Below, piece after piece: positions 36,134-46,400 of a stretch of DNA of 64,000 nt. The position numbers and the translations under genes are program-made. Source of the stretch: Nafulsella turpanensis ZLM-10 (GTDB taxonomy: Bacteria > Bacteroidota > Bacteroidia > Cytophagales > Cyclobacteriaceae); assembly GCF_000346615.1 (NCBI RefSeq), contig NZ_ANNU01000035.1:34136-98135 (forward strand), written 5' to 3'. The notes beneath the pieces are model-generated. The model was not told the DNA's origin, ran no database searches, and worked only from the letters and a program-made list of their open reading frames with translations. Within the stretch, counting starts at the first letter, position 1, and every line of letters begins with the position of its first letter.

Positions 36134-36702
36134 ACATCCAAGTCAATTTAATTTCATCCATAGAACCTAATGGAAGTATCAATTCCGGAAGGCACAGCAT
36201 AATTGAAAAATATAATAAAGTGTGTTTTTCACCTTGCAAATTTCACTTCTAAAGACGCAAGAGGAATCGGAATGCTCTACTAATTATTTAGCTGCGCTTT
36301 TTAGGGTTGAATATTTTAAGTCCCTAATTTGCTTTTTACACAACAGTAGAACCAATCATCACTATTTGTCTGCCATCTAATTCTAAATAGGGCCCTCTCT
36401 ACCTAACCTTAGTTGCTATAGTAACAGTAGGAAAATAACAGCAATTTTTACCCCAGCATCAGGCAGTCAAAATCAAACCCTGAAGAAACGATTGCAAATC
36501 TATAACAAAGGTGCTATGTTTCGGACTGAAACAAAAAAACTAACTTAACAGAAATCTTCTCCACAGATGTGGGTTGAAAACCCTACTATTGTAGCTAATG
36601 CAAAATGGCCGATAGTAAATTAAGCAAGTGAAAAAAACTCTTTCCCAACCTTGCTTCATTGGCAGCTTATGGATGTATGACTCTTAAACTTTAAATAGAG
36701 AA
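36134..36702. other. AT-rich leader region of the restriction-modification gene
   Basis: No gene is supported here. A near-palindrome GTTGCTATAGTAAC at 36412-36425 could be an operator. No Bacteroidota -7 box was found close to the start at 36703. Confidence 0.45.
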
Positions 36703-39700
36703 TTGACATTGAAAATATTTGATACATTTATCCAATCACTTCAAAAGTTTGATATTAAAGAAGTTACGGAGCACACATACAGAGCAGAATTACAGGATTT
36801 ACTTAACAGTGTTGCTAAAGCATGTAAGGCAAACATTTTAATCCAGCATGAACCAAAAAAACAACAAGGGTTCGGTGCACCCGACTTCAAGGTAAAAACT
36901 AGTGGAGAAGCTATTATTGGCTATGTAGAAAACAAGAAGCTATCAGACGACCTTTCCAAGACGGTCAAAGGCGACCAGCTAAGGAAATATCAGTCCCTCT
37001 CCAACAATATTATTCTTACCAACTACATTGAATGGTATTGGATAAAAGATGGTGAAGTAATCGACAAAGCCAAGCTATGCAGCTTGGCTGAGCTTGAAAG
37101 CAAAATGACCTTTGTTCTTGACCCTTCCAAAGTTAGGGCTGTAAAGGCAATTATAACTAATTTTTACAGCCAAGCACCTAAAGGAATAGGAAGGCCAAAG
37201 CAGCTCGCAGAAGCATTGGCAATTCGTACCCGATACCTGCGCGACTTCCTTCATGCAGAGCTTGAGCGGCAGGAGATAGAACATCAAGAAGGCCGTCTCT
37301 ACGGGCTTTATGACACATTCAAGACAAATGTATTTCATGAACTAAATCAAAAAGATTTTGCAGATGCCTTTTCCCAAACCCTGGTTTATGGGTTGTTTCT
37401 CTCAAAATTAAATGCTGGAACTAAGACAATAGACCTCTTCAATGCCAAGCAGTATATACTTCCTGCATTCGGTCTTATTAGCGAATTAGTTGATTTTTTG
37501 GATGTTCTTCACAACGACCACTATAAAGATGCCCGTTGGATTGTAGAGGAGATTCTGAGTGTAATGAATACACTTGACTTAAAAAAGATAACTCGCAATC
37601 TATCTTACGAAAAGTTTAAGACTTCTAACCTTTTTGATGAAGAGAATATCTCTTACAAAGACCCTTACATCTACTTTTATGAACATTTCCTTGCTGCTTA
37701 TGACAAATCATTACGCAAGGCTAAGGGAGTTTATTATACTCCTCCACAAGTGGTCAACTTCATTGTTCGGTCAATTAATGATATTCTCAAAGAGAGCTTT
37801 GGCATAGAAAATGGCTTCGCTGATAAAGACAGAGTAACAGTTTTAGATTTCGCAACAGGTACAGGCTCCTTCCTTCTTGAAATTTTAGAGATAATCTTTG
37901 AAGAACTTCCGCAGCAAAGCGGAAAGAAGAACCTTCTAATTCGAGACCATATTCTCAAGAACTTCTATGGCTTTGAGTACATGATAGCTCCTTATGCAGT
38001 TGCCAACCTCAAACTGTCACAGTTCCTAAAGGAGCAGGGCTATAACTTGAAAGATGATGACAGCTTCCAAATTTATTTGACCAATACTCTTGAGCCTATA
38101 TCTAAACAGTTGAGAATGCCATTGCTCCCAACCCTTACAAAAGAATCAAGAGCAGCGCAAAAAGTTAAGGACAACCCGTTATTAGTAATCACTGGAAATC
38201 CGCCCTATAATATAAACTCAAAAAATAATGGTGAGTGGATACTGAATCTAACTAAACCATATTATTATGTGGACGGAAAAAAAATGGAAGAAAAAAACCC
38301 TAAAGCTCTAAGGGATGATTATGTAAAATTCATTCGCTTTGCGCAGCACAAAATGGAGTCTGTTGACCAGGGTGTTATAGGCATAATAACGAACCATACA
38401 TTTTTATTTAGCTCTACTTTTAGAGGAATGAGACAATCTCTCATAAATTCATTTGACCAGATTTATGTCATTAATCTTCATGGGAACAATAAGCTTAAGG
38501 AGAAATCCCCAGATGGAAGCATTGATGAAAATGTATTCGATATTGAGCAAGGTGTTGCCATTTCATTTTTTATAAAGAACCCGGGTTCCACAAAAGCTGT
38601 TAAAACATCAGATTTTTGGGGGTCACGAAAGGAAAAATATAGTACTTGCCTGGCTGAATCTGTAAACACTTTATCTTGGACTGAAATTACCCCTAAATCC
38701 CCCTATTACTTACTTGAATACCTAAGTGATAAATACGCGGACCAATATTTAAGCTTTATAAGGGTCCCAGATATTTTCAAACTACAAGGAGGAGGAATCA
38801 AATTCCGTAAGGACCCCTTGCTTGTTCATCTTAACCGTCAAAATTGTCTCCAAATGCTGCGGGACTTAAATACCCTTTCAAGTCATGAAATCCAATCAAA
38901 ATATCGATTCAAAGAAACGGATGATTGGAAAATTGATGATAAGAGAAAGTATTTCGAAAATTACGATGAGGTTGACATACAAAAAATTAGTTACAGACCA
39001 TTTGATGTCAGATTTGCTTATTACCCTTTTAAGACGATAAACAAAATAATAGTAAGAGGAGATTCACGAAGAGGTTTAATGCGTCATCTTACGGAACGCA
39101 ATTATGCTCTACAATTAGGAAGAGCAGGCAATGTAGTTAGCCAAGAAGTTCCATGGAACCTTGCCTTCATTACAAATCAGCCTACAGATATGAATTTGTT
39201 TTATCGCGGAGGAGCAACCTCTTATCCCCTATACTCCTACAAATATGATGAAGCTCTCTTTGAAATAAACGGAAGTCGAAAAGAAAACATCCATAGTGAT
39301 TTTCGAAACTATATTGATACTAAATACGGCAAACAGTATAGTCCGGAACAAATTCTGGGTTACATCTACGCTATACTTCATTCAAATAAATACCGTGAAA
39401 AATACTCAGAATTCTTAAAAATTGATTTCCCTCGAATTCCTTTTTCAGAGCAAAGCACCATATTTGAAGAGGTTTCCTCATTAGGCTTAGAAATTATTAG
39501 CGCTCACCTAATGGAGAAGAAGCTCTCCAATACGATGTACCCTTATGGTAATTTCACCGGGAGCGGAGATAACAAAGTGGAGAAAAGAAAATTTTCCATG
39601 AACCTAGATGAAGAAGGTATCGGGAGACTGTACATTAATAATACTCAGTATTTTGATAGGGTTCCATCCTCGGTTTATGAGTTCTACATTGGTGGCTATC

Positions 39701-39846
39701 AAGTACTCGACAAATATCTAAAAGACCGCTCCAACCGTCAACTCGACCTTGCTGAAGTGGATAACCTCGAAAATACTATTCGTGTACTCAGCTTTACAGC
39801 AGGTAAAATGAAGGAAATAGACTTGTTAACTAAAGATTGGATATAA
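36703..39846 (+). CDS. Type IIG (single-chain) restriction-modification enzyme
   Basis: A 1047-residue protein fusing DNA cleavage and N6-adenine methylation. An N-terminal PD-(D/E)XK nuclease is seen as GFGAPDFKV followed by GYVENKK (Asp61, Glu76, Lys78). The methylase core has GVYYTPPQVV at about 342-351, motif I VLDFATGTGSF at 380-390 and motif IV NPPY at 499-502. The C-terminal part, to about residue 1000, would hold target recognition. No helicase domain is present, unlike the type ISP enzymes it resembles. It probably cuts DNA not methylated at its site. No separate methylase or specificity gene is adjacent. The start is TTG 36703 or TTG 36709; no ATG is near. Confidence 0.87.
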   Translation: MTLKIFDTFIQSLQKFDIKEVTEHTYRAELQDLLNSVAKACKANILIQHEPKKQQGFGAPDFKVKTSGEAIIGYVENKKLSDDLSKTVKGDQLRKYQSLSNNIILTNYIEWYWIKDGEVIDKAKLCSLAELESKMTFVLDPSKVRAVKAIITNFYSQAPKGIGRPKQLAEALAIRTRYLRDFLHAELERQEIEHQEGRLYGLYDTFKTNVFHELNQKDFADAFSQTLVYGLFLSKLNAGTKTIDLFNAKQYILPAFGLISELVDFLDVLHNDHYKDARWIVEEILSVMNTLDLKKITRNLSYEKFKTSNLFDEENISYKDPYIYFYEHFLAAYDKSLRKAKGVYYTPPQVVNFIVRSINDILKESFGIENGFADKDRVTVLDFATGTGSFLLEILEIIFEELPQQSGKKNLLIRDHILKNFYGFEYMIAPYAVANLKLSQFLKEQGYNLKDDDSFQIYLTNTLEPISKQLRMPLLPTLTKESRAAQKVKDNPLLVITGNPPYNINSKNNGEWILNLTKPYYYVDGKKMEEKNPKALRDDYVKFIRFAQHKMESVDQGVIGIITNHTFLFSSTFRGMRQSLINSFDQIYVINLHGNNKLKEKSPDGSIDENVFDIEQGVAISFFIKNPGSTKAVKTSDFWGSRKEKYSTCLAESVNTLSWTEITPKSPYYLLEYLSDKYADQYLSFIRVPDIFKLQGGGIKFRKDPLLVHLNRQNCLQMLRDLNTLSSHEIQSKYRFKETDDWKIDDKRKYFENYDEVDIQKISYRPFDVRFAYYPFKTINKIIVRGDSRRGLMRHLTERNYALQLGRAGNVVSQEVPWNLAFITNQPTDMNLFYRGGATSYPLYSYKYDEALFEINGSRKENIHSDFRNYIDTKYGKQYSPEQILGYIYAILHSNKYREKYSEFLKIDFPRIPFSEQSTIFEEVSSLGLEIISAHLMEKKLSNTMYPYGNFTGSGDNKVEKRKFSMNLDEEGIGRLYINNTQYFDRVPSSVYEFYIGGYQVLDKYLKDRSNRQLDLAEVDNLENTIRVLSFTAGKMKEIDLLTKDWI

Positions 39847-39910
39847 AACGTAGTCTTCGTAACCATTACATAAACTTACAGAATAGTTAAAATAACCTAT
39901 GCTTGAGTTT

Positions 39911-40001
39911 GTAGTGAAGCCTTATCGTTTTTATTTCAATATTCCTCCTGCTCATTATGCGAAGGGGCTTCGAAATAAAATATAGCATAAAGTATCACTA
40001 C
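39911..40001. repeat. Long imperfect inverted repeat between convergent genes
   Basis: GTAGTGA at 39911-39917 pairs with TCACTAC at 39995-40001, CTTAT with ATAAAG next, and TTTTATTTC at 39929-39937 with GAAATAAAA at 39972-39980. The arms fold into a hairpin of about 90 bases in the 307-base gap between the restriction enzyme and the 589-residue protein. It may be a two-way terminator or a small mobile remnant. Nothing else is seen in the gap. Confidence 0.6.
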
Positions 40002-40153
40002 AATACATTTGATTACAAAAACAAGCAATGACTATCTCACATAACTAAGTAATTAACCTTTAACCAATAGATTCTTATCTGGATTTTACTGGTTTGCATC
40101 TGTCGCTTTCATTTATGTTTATGAAAGACTCCTTTTCCTTAAGCTTTCATGTA

Positions 40154-41923
40154 TTACTTAGACTCGTTTTTGAATAGAACAGGGGCCACCATACTTAGTA
40201 AAGGAGGAAATTGATACGCCCCTTTTTTGGTGAAATATTGGTCAATAAAATGAGAAAAAGGAATTGTCTTCGACATTAGATAAGCCTTCTTTTCTTCAAA
40301 ATCATAGAACCTCTTCTTGGGGTCTATTTTAATGTGCTCATAGTAAGCACTCAACACTTCGCTTAGCGAAATATCTTTAGCCAAACCAACCTGATGAAAA
40401 ATTAAAGAATCAATATTCACCACTGTTAAAGGTTTTACCCTGTGTATAAACAAACCTTCCTCTTTTAGCACTTCCAATTCATCTTGAAACCAATAATCTA
40501 TTAGATTATTAAAACCGGGTGTATCGTATTGATGGTCGTGAGTTATTAAGATAGGGTGAATAAAAATGTCTTTATAATAGTAATCTTTATCTGCCGAAAA
40601 TTCAGTTTTAAGTAATTTTCGAACACTACTAATTAACTGCATTACTCCTTTATGTTTCTCAGTTCCATTAGGCATTTCTTCATAGTATAATACCTTTTGA
40701 AAATCTTCTTCATACACCTCGAAATTAAAAGAAGCTTTTCTGTCAGCTCTAATTAGAAAATCTTTGGATTCAAATAAAAACACATTTTTCCCTTTGCGAA
40801 CATAATAATCTGGTGCCCCAACAACCTTCATATCGTCCAGCTCTTTCCCTGAAAACTGGATAGATTTATCGGGAAAAATACTTTCAATAACTTTGTAAAA
40901 GAGCTGTTTTTCTGAGAACTCATACCCATAAAAACTCCTAAGCTCTTTAATTTTATCTGCTTTCGGCAGTGTATCATTTACATTACGAAGAAGGAAATAA
41001 ACACCTTTAAAAATTTTCTCTACAACAAACAAGTCAAAAATAATTCGATATACACCCTCCTCGACCTTATAGAAGGGCTTTGCCCGGATTGTTAAAAAAT
41101 CGTTTTCTTCGAAAGTTTCATTTTCCTGCACTATCAATTTTTCAATGAAGGCACAATCTTTCTCAAACCTTTCTCCTCGGGGCACTATAAAATCAGTGTG
41201 AGCTTCATTTTCTTTCTGTATGGAAGACATGGTCAGCGGTAACAAGTGCTTAAGGTAGTCCCGCCAAGTAGAACAATCGAAATATTCTACAAAAGCATTT
41301 AATAAAGGCTTTGTTTTTTCATTTTCTTCTAAGAATTGGAATAAATAAACCGCTTTAATTGCCTGGGTTGCCCAAATTTTTTCAATGCTGTAATTTGTCT
41401 TGTCAGCAAAAGGATATTGCATACAAAAAAACTTCATAGGCACCTGCAGCTCAATATCCAGCTCTTGTACTGATGAAGATGCAACTTCTTGCGCTTTCGT
41501 CCATTCTGAATTAATTACTAAATATGCCTTAAAAAGATTTCTTTCAATTTCGGCATTGGTTTGGGTCTTTACTTCTACTTCTTGCCTGAAGAAATACTCA
41601 AAGAGCTTTAGACTACTATAAGGGTGAATAATACTTATCTTTGGCCCAGTTCTCTCCACTGCTTTTATTTTATCATACACTTCATTAGCAATTCCATTAT
41701 TCTCTGACCCAAAAATTGCGCCCAACAACTCTATATTATCATTAAACTTTGAGCCATTAGACTTAAAACCAAGAAAGAAAGATGCAACCTGTAAAATGAA
41801 ATCTCTACCTGCTCCTTTCAAATATTCCTCAGCCCTTAGAGGCTTCTCACCAGGAAAGGCAATTTCAAATTCAAGCAGTAGCCCCATACCTACTGTATTA
41901 CCTATTTTTATCTTTTTTTTCAA
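40154..41923 (-). CDS. Uncharacterised protein with a PD-(D/E)XK-like nuclease motif
   Basis: A 589-residue protein that I do not recognise as a whole. In its last third, GAPDYYVRKGKNVFLFESKD has the spacing of a PD-(D/E)XK nuclease active site (Asp372, Glu385, Lys387), preceded by a helical segment (LFYKVIESIFPDK). The first 300 residues are mostly helical and lack known motifs or membrane segments. It is 58 bases downstream of the 297-residue nuclease-like gene on the same strand, and the pair probably works together. Membership in an anti-phage defence module is inference from the neighbourhood. Confidence 0.7.
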   Translation of the reverse strand: MKKKIKIGNTVGMGLLLEFEIAFPGEKPLRAEEYLKGAGRDFILQVASFFLGFKSNGSKFNDNIELLGAIFGSENNGIANEVYDKIKAVERTGPKISIIHPYSSLKLFEYFFRQEVEVKTQTNAEIERNLFKAYLVINSEWTKAQEVASSSVQELDIELQVPMKFFCMQYPFADKTNYSIEKIWATQAIKAVYLFQFLEENEKTKPLLNAFVEYFDCSTWRDYLKHLLPLTMSSIQKENEAHTDFIVPRGERFEKDCAFIEKLIVQENETFEENDFLTIRAKPFYKVEEGVYRIIFDLFVVEKIFKGVYFLLRNVNDTLPKADKIKELRSFYGYEFSEKQLFYKVIESIFPDKSIQFSGKELDDMKVVGAPDYYVRKGKNVFLFESKDFLIRADRKASFNFEVYEEDFQKVLYYEEMPNGTEKHKGVMQLISSVRKLLKTEFSADKDYYYKDIFIHPILITHDHQYDTPGFNNLIDYWFQDELEVLKEEGLFIHRVKPLTVVNIDSLIFHQVGLAKDISLSEVLSAYYEHIKIDPKKRFYDFEEKKAYLMSKTIPFSHFIDQYFTKKGAYQFPPLLSMVAPVLFKNESK

Positions 41924-41981
41924 AACAGCCTGTTTACATTTAAATTCACTTTTCTAAAATCAGTAGGACAGTTTTTTTATC

Positions 41982-42875
41982 TTATAAAACGTCTTGGTAT
42001 GATTGCTCAATAAGACCGAAAATGTAGTCAAGCTCATTCTCTTCCTTTATATACACCCTCTGATTCATAGTCCAGTTATACCCGTCAGGAATCTTTTCTA
42101 CCATTCCTTTAGGGTCTTCATATTCTATTGGTCTTAAATACAGCTTGATTTGGTTTTTGCCTAACTGTATTTCGGCAAAGTTCTTTGTCACCCGATATCC
42201 AATATATACCGAAGTGGCCTTCTCTTTTATATTTTCATCAATCCCAAAAATTCGGCTTCTTAAGTCGCTAAATATAGCTTTAATTTTTTCATTGGGCTTT
42301 TGCAGGTGTTGCTCAACTGAGTAATCAATGGGAGACTTTGAAGGGGTATCAACGGTAGATTTTACTGATGATTTTTGCTCAGAGGCATTTAGTGGTTCTA
42401 AGCTGAAGATTCCATCTTCATAATACCTGTACTTCATAAGTTCAATCCTCATAGGAATGACCTCAACGGTATCTATATCAAACTTGCTATAAGATTCGGC
42501 AATACAAATAACTCTTGGATTTTGCCAATCAATATTAACCTCACTTGCAAACTTATGCCCAAGTTTATTTATTACAAGCATTTGAAAAAATTCTACTTTT
42601 TGGGCCTGTAACCACTTCAAGTAGGAGAGTGCTTGGTTAATAACATTGTCATTCTTATTTCTTTTATACTCGATAATAACTGGAGCACCATTTATATCTA
42701 CCGCTAAAGTATCAATTCTTCCTCCAAAGGTAGTCGAATACTCAGTTTCCAGGAAATGCATCTCCATAACCTCCATCAGGTTCTTTTCAACCAGTGCCTG
42801 TAATTTTTTCTCTTTATCTATTGCATAGGATTTTAGCTTTCTCAGCTTTCCGCCTTGCTCTCTATATATCGGCAT
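41982..42875 (-). CDS. DUF5655-like protein with an N-terminal nuclease fold
   Basis: A 297-residue protein. GGRIDTLAVDINGAPVIIEY followed by KRN matches a PD-(D/E)XK active site (Asp55, Glu69, Lys71), with an upstream helix LVEKNLMEVMEMHFL, as in RecB-like or NucS-like nucleases. A C-terminal part after about residue 190 (IKAIFSDLRSRIFGIDENI onward) resembles DUF5655. The middle, 160-190, is a likely linker rich in Ser and Lys. It precedes the 589-residue gene in a two-gene unit. The DUF5655 assignment is from memory of the family and should be treated as probable. Confidence 0.78.
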   Translation of the reverse strand: MPIYREQGGKLRKLKSYAIDKEKKLQALVEKNLMEVMEMHFLETEYSTTFGGRIDTLAVDINGAPVIIEYKRNKNDNVINQALSYLKWLQAQKVEFFQMLVINKLGHKFASEVNIDWQNPRVICIAESYSKFDIDTVEVIPMRIELMKYRYYEDGIFSLEPLNASEQKSSVKSTVDTPSKSPIDYSVEQHLQKPNEKIKAIFSDLRSRIFGIDENIKEKATSVYIGYRVTKNFAEIQLGKNQIKLYLRPIEYEDPKGMVEKIPDGYNWTMNQRVYIKEENELDYIFGLIEQSYQDVL

Positions 42876-43474
42876 TTTTTAAGGTTTTTACTTAAAATGG
42901 ATTGGGACAAAGTAGTTGCTCGATTACATGAGCTTCTATTTCTTCGGTAACCTAAAGCCTTTGTTTTTTAAATCCAAGATTGACGCCTAACTTTAGCTGC
43001 TTCCTGTGACTTTTTTTCTAAAAAACAGAAGCCCTATCTCCTTTCTGGTATTATAGTAAGCTGGGTATACTTACTCTATTTAGCACGAAAGGCCTACTTT
43101 AAAAACCGGAGAAGGGTTAAACAGTCTATTTATCTTCCATTTTCTGGTAGGTATAGAACGACCCCAGGAACCTCGCTTTTCTGTTCGATAGTTGTTCGGT
43201 CCTGTTTGGGGGTAATAAACTCAGCAAGGGAAGCAAAAAGTTTCAAGCGCTCCAGGGGTTTTAAATCCATGAAATCAGTTAACATCTGTTCTTGAGCATA
43301 TTCGTCGAACAGGCTGAGGAAGAAGGGGAATAGGTAAAGTGATAATGCAAGAAGATCACAGCCTTCTTCAAAGGAAACTGGGGATTTATAGGTTTAAGGA
43401 TTAAGATTCTCTAAATTAATTTAATTACATGACGGACACGTTGAGCTTTCAACGAAAAATATTATAGTTAAAAA
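42876..43474. other. Intergenic region holding a gene remnant
   Basis: Between the 297-residue gene and the 1282-residue gene (opposite directions) the only coding signal is the remnant at 43130-43393. No promoter of the host type was found. The rest is AT-rich with no further feature seen. Confidence 0.5.
43130..43393 (-). pseudogene. 5'-truncated gene remnant
   Basis: An open frame of about 87 codons without an initiation codon at its beginning, ending in TAA at 43130-43132. Its last part, MLTDFMDLKPLERLKLFASL followed by AEFITPKQDR and VVLYLPENGR, has the amphipathic pattern and 'TPKQ' phrase of the C-termini of a common Bacteroidota family of short phage-type or DUF5681-like proteins. 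The 5' end is interrupted by a stop at 43394-43396. It is too short to overlap any other gene and was probably left by an earlier insertion. Confidence 0.4.
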
Positions 43475-46400
43475 ATGGTCAGTAAACCGAAGCGCAATGA
43501 GCCATGTCCCTGTGGGAGTGGCAAAAAGTATAAGAAATGTTGTTTAGGTATTTCAAATACTGATTCCCCTAACTTCACAGAGCAAGACTTCGAAAACTTT
43601 TTATTAGAAGCTCAACGAAGAATAACAGAAAAAGAGAGTGTAGATGCTATACCATTTTTTTCAAGTCTGAACAACCTGGAATTACTATCCAGCTTTGCCC
43701 TACTTCAAGTTTTACCTCAGAACCACGGCAAAAACATTCGTCTTGAAGAAATTCAAAAGCAAGTGGTTCAATCAACCTCTGCTTCTGAAAAAACCGTTGA
43801 TGTTACATTTCTCAAGAATTTTATTCATGAAAAATTCCCACACAACCATTTAGAGGATCCGCCAGAAAACTTATTTACAGAAAATTTGATGACTCCTATA
43901 GGCAATATGATTGTGTTTCCTGGCATCACAGAGGGACAGGTATATTACTTACAACAACTAATAACTACTATTTTTAATTCTGAAGATGAATTTGAACGGG
44001 ATTTTAAGAAAGAAGCTATCAATTCCACATTATTGCTTTTAAGCATGACTGATTCTATAGCTACTTCCTTAGGCTATGTTCGCAATATGTTAGTAGAGCA
44101 GGATGAAAGTAATGACATATACTTTCCTCACCAAGAAGCTATTGAGACCAAAAGGGAATATTTTATTTTTTCTGAATCTGATGTTCTGCGCTTTGCAAAA
44201 TCCATACGTGCTAACCCTGATCTGCTAGATGTATTTATTCTCAATGAAAGAGATAAAAGATTATCAGGCTCTGAATCAGATTCTAACCCTTTGATATTCC
44301 ACCCTATAATTAAGAAGGAAAGTAAATTAATTCTTGCATCTCCTGCCACTGTAGTATTTGCAGCTATAAATAACATCATTACAACTGCAATTAAATTCAA
44401 CTGCTTAAGCCATTTGTTGTCAAAGTATACGGAATTATGTTGGCATCAATGTAATCTTGCGCTTAAGAAAATAGGATTTGTTAGAACTCAAGACCATTTC
44501 CCAAAAACTGACTTACCAGTCAAAGAGGCATTATATATGTTTGACAGCAATAAAGTTGCTTATGTAATGGTAAAAAGTGATGATGGGAAAAGATACAACC
44601 CCTCATACCCACTCTCACTCCACATTGACAATAAGTTAGATGAACAAATCAATGAAAGAGCTAAGTTTATCAGTAATAAGGTAGCCAATGATAGTAGATT
44701 CAAAAACTACAAATTTCATTTGCTAACCATTGTTGTAGGTATCGGTAGGCCTGTATATTTCCAGCTCCGCCCCAAGCTAGACACTGGCCAATGGAGAGTG
44801 CTAGGGTTTTCCCTTTATGATCTTAATATATTATATAAGTCTGGCAAATGCCATAATTTAACTCTTTGGAACTATTCTAAAGCATTAACTATAAATAAGT
44901 TAAGCACTCAATTCTTTTTAGACAATATTAGCTATTTCATTGAAAATGAGGAAAGCTTTTACTCAACAGATGATAAAATCTCCGATTTAATGGTTAGTGT
45001 GGGACATGCGCTAGAATTTAAAGCAGATGCAATAAAGAGGCATGATGAACATTTATCGGTATTCCCAAATAAGAATGGCTTTCAATTAATTCCTGTAACA
45101 AGAGAGGTATTACCAGCTCTTCTACCAGTTTACTCTACGAGACTGGTTCCTGGATTCCCTCTTATGCTTAATACACCAGTCTTAGATAAAGATCTATGGA
45201 TAATACCTAATAATAGGTTCATTGAACCTAAAAACAACAAAGATGAATTTGAAATAGAGATTTGTTTGGCGATAGCTTACTGGCTTCATGAACTATCACC
45301 AATGCTTAAGGAATTGGTAAATCTAACTTACATCAAGCAAATTCTTATAAAAGTATCTGTCATTGAGGCACCCAACTATTATGACCTTGTTGAGCAGGTT
45401 GACAAGAATAGAGCTTTATTTGATGAGATAGCTTGCTCTCTAGAAGAACATGAGCTCCACTGCGAGCTCAATGAGTATTTCTACTATTACTTATACAGAA
45501 ATGATAACTATGCAGAAAAAGTGCTAATGCAAAAGGTTCTGGTCAGCCTAGCGGAGCTCCTGCATAACAAGAATATACCAACAGGTCTAAATCCTGAAAG
45601 AATTGACAGCCTATTAAATAAATATATACCGTTTGGCCCAAAGAAAAAGCTTTTATTACATTTATCAGATCATGATATAAGGCTCAGTCCAATGAACGTA
45701 ATAGGTTTAAGGCCACTTTACCCATTTGAAATTAATAGACAATTAGATGGTCTTGGCGAAGCTTTATCAACCTCCCCCTACAAGTCCAAGGAAGATCTGA
45801 ATGCTCAAGAGAAACAAAAGCTAATAAATGATGTAGTATTTCATTTCTACACCAAATTAAGAGAAATTCTAAGCAGATATCGTTCAGAAGATCTGCTACG
45901 AAAGCTAATGGTTTTATATGAGGCATCAATCCAGAAGAGGGAAGATTACAAATTTCAAGCTACACCTAAAATTGAATGTTTTAAAGATTATTGTGATATA
46001 CTAGATATAATATCAAAACAGAATAGGAAGCATGTTCAGCATACACTTAGCCTTCGCTGTTTAATTGAACATGTAATTGCTGAACCCTCATCTGGAGATG
46101 CTTTATTTGATGTAGAAGGACTTGACAGTGCATTGGCTTACATGCATAACATAATTACCTGGGGCTTCTTAAGCGATGAATTGAGGTTTAAAATTGCAGA
46201 TATAAATGTTTCACTACTACCCTCCGGAAGAATTGGGACTGATAAAGACTTTTCTAAAAGAGTAATAGAATCTTTTTATCAGCAAAAGTTCACTGAGGAT
46301 ATTGATGATGCTATAGAATCATTCCATGAGAACTTTAAGCCATTAGAGCGGGAAAAACCCAACTCAAAATCAAATAGCAAGTTAGAAAAAGCTTTTGCAG

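Noticed and set aside
35986..36252. Open frame overlapping tRNA-Ser
   Set aside because: Most of it is tRNA sequence and the following tandem repeat; it is not a protein gene.
36412..36425. GTTGCTATAGTAAC as a controller-protein box for the restriction enzyme
   Set aside because: It is a single near-palindrome with one mismatch, and no controller gene is present, so it is noted only as a possible operator.
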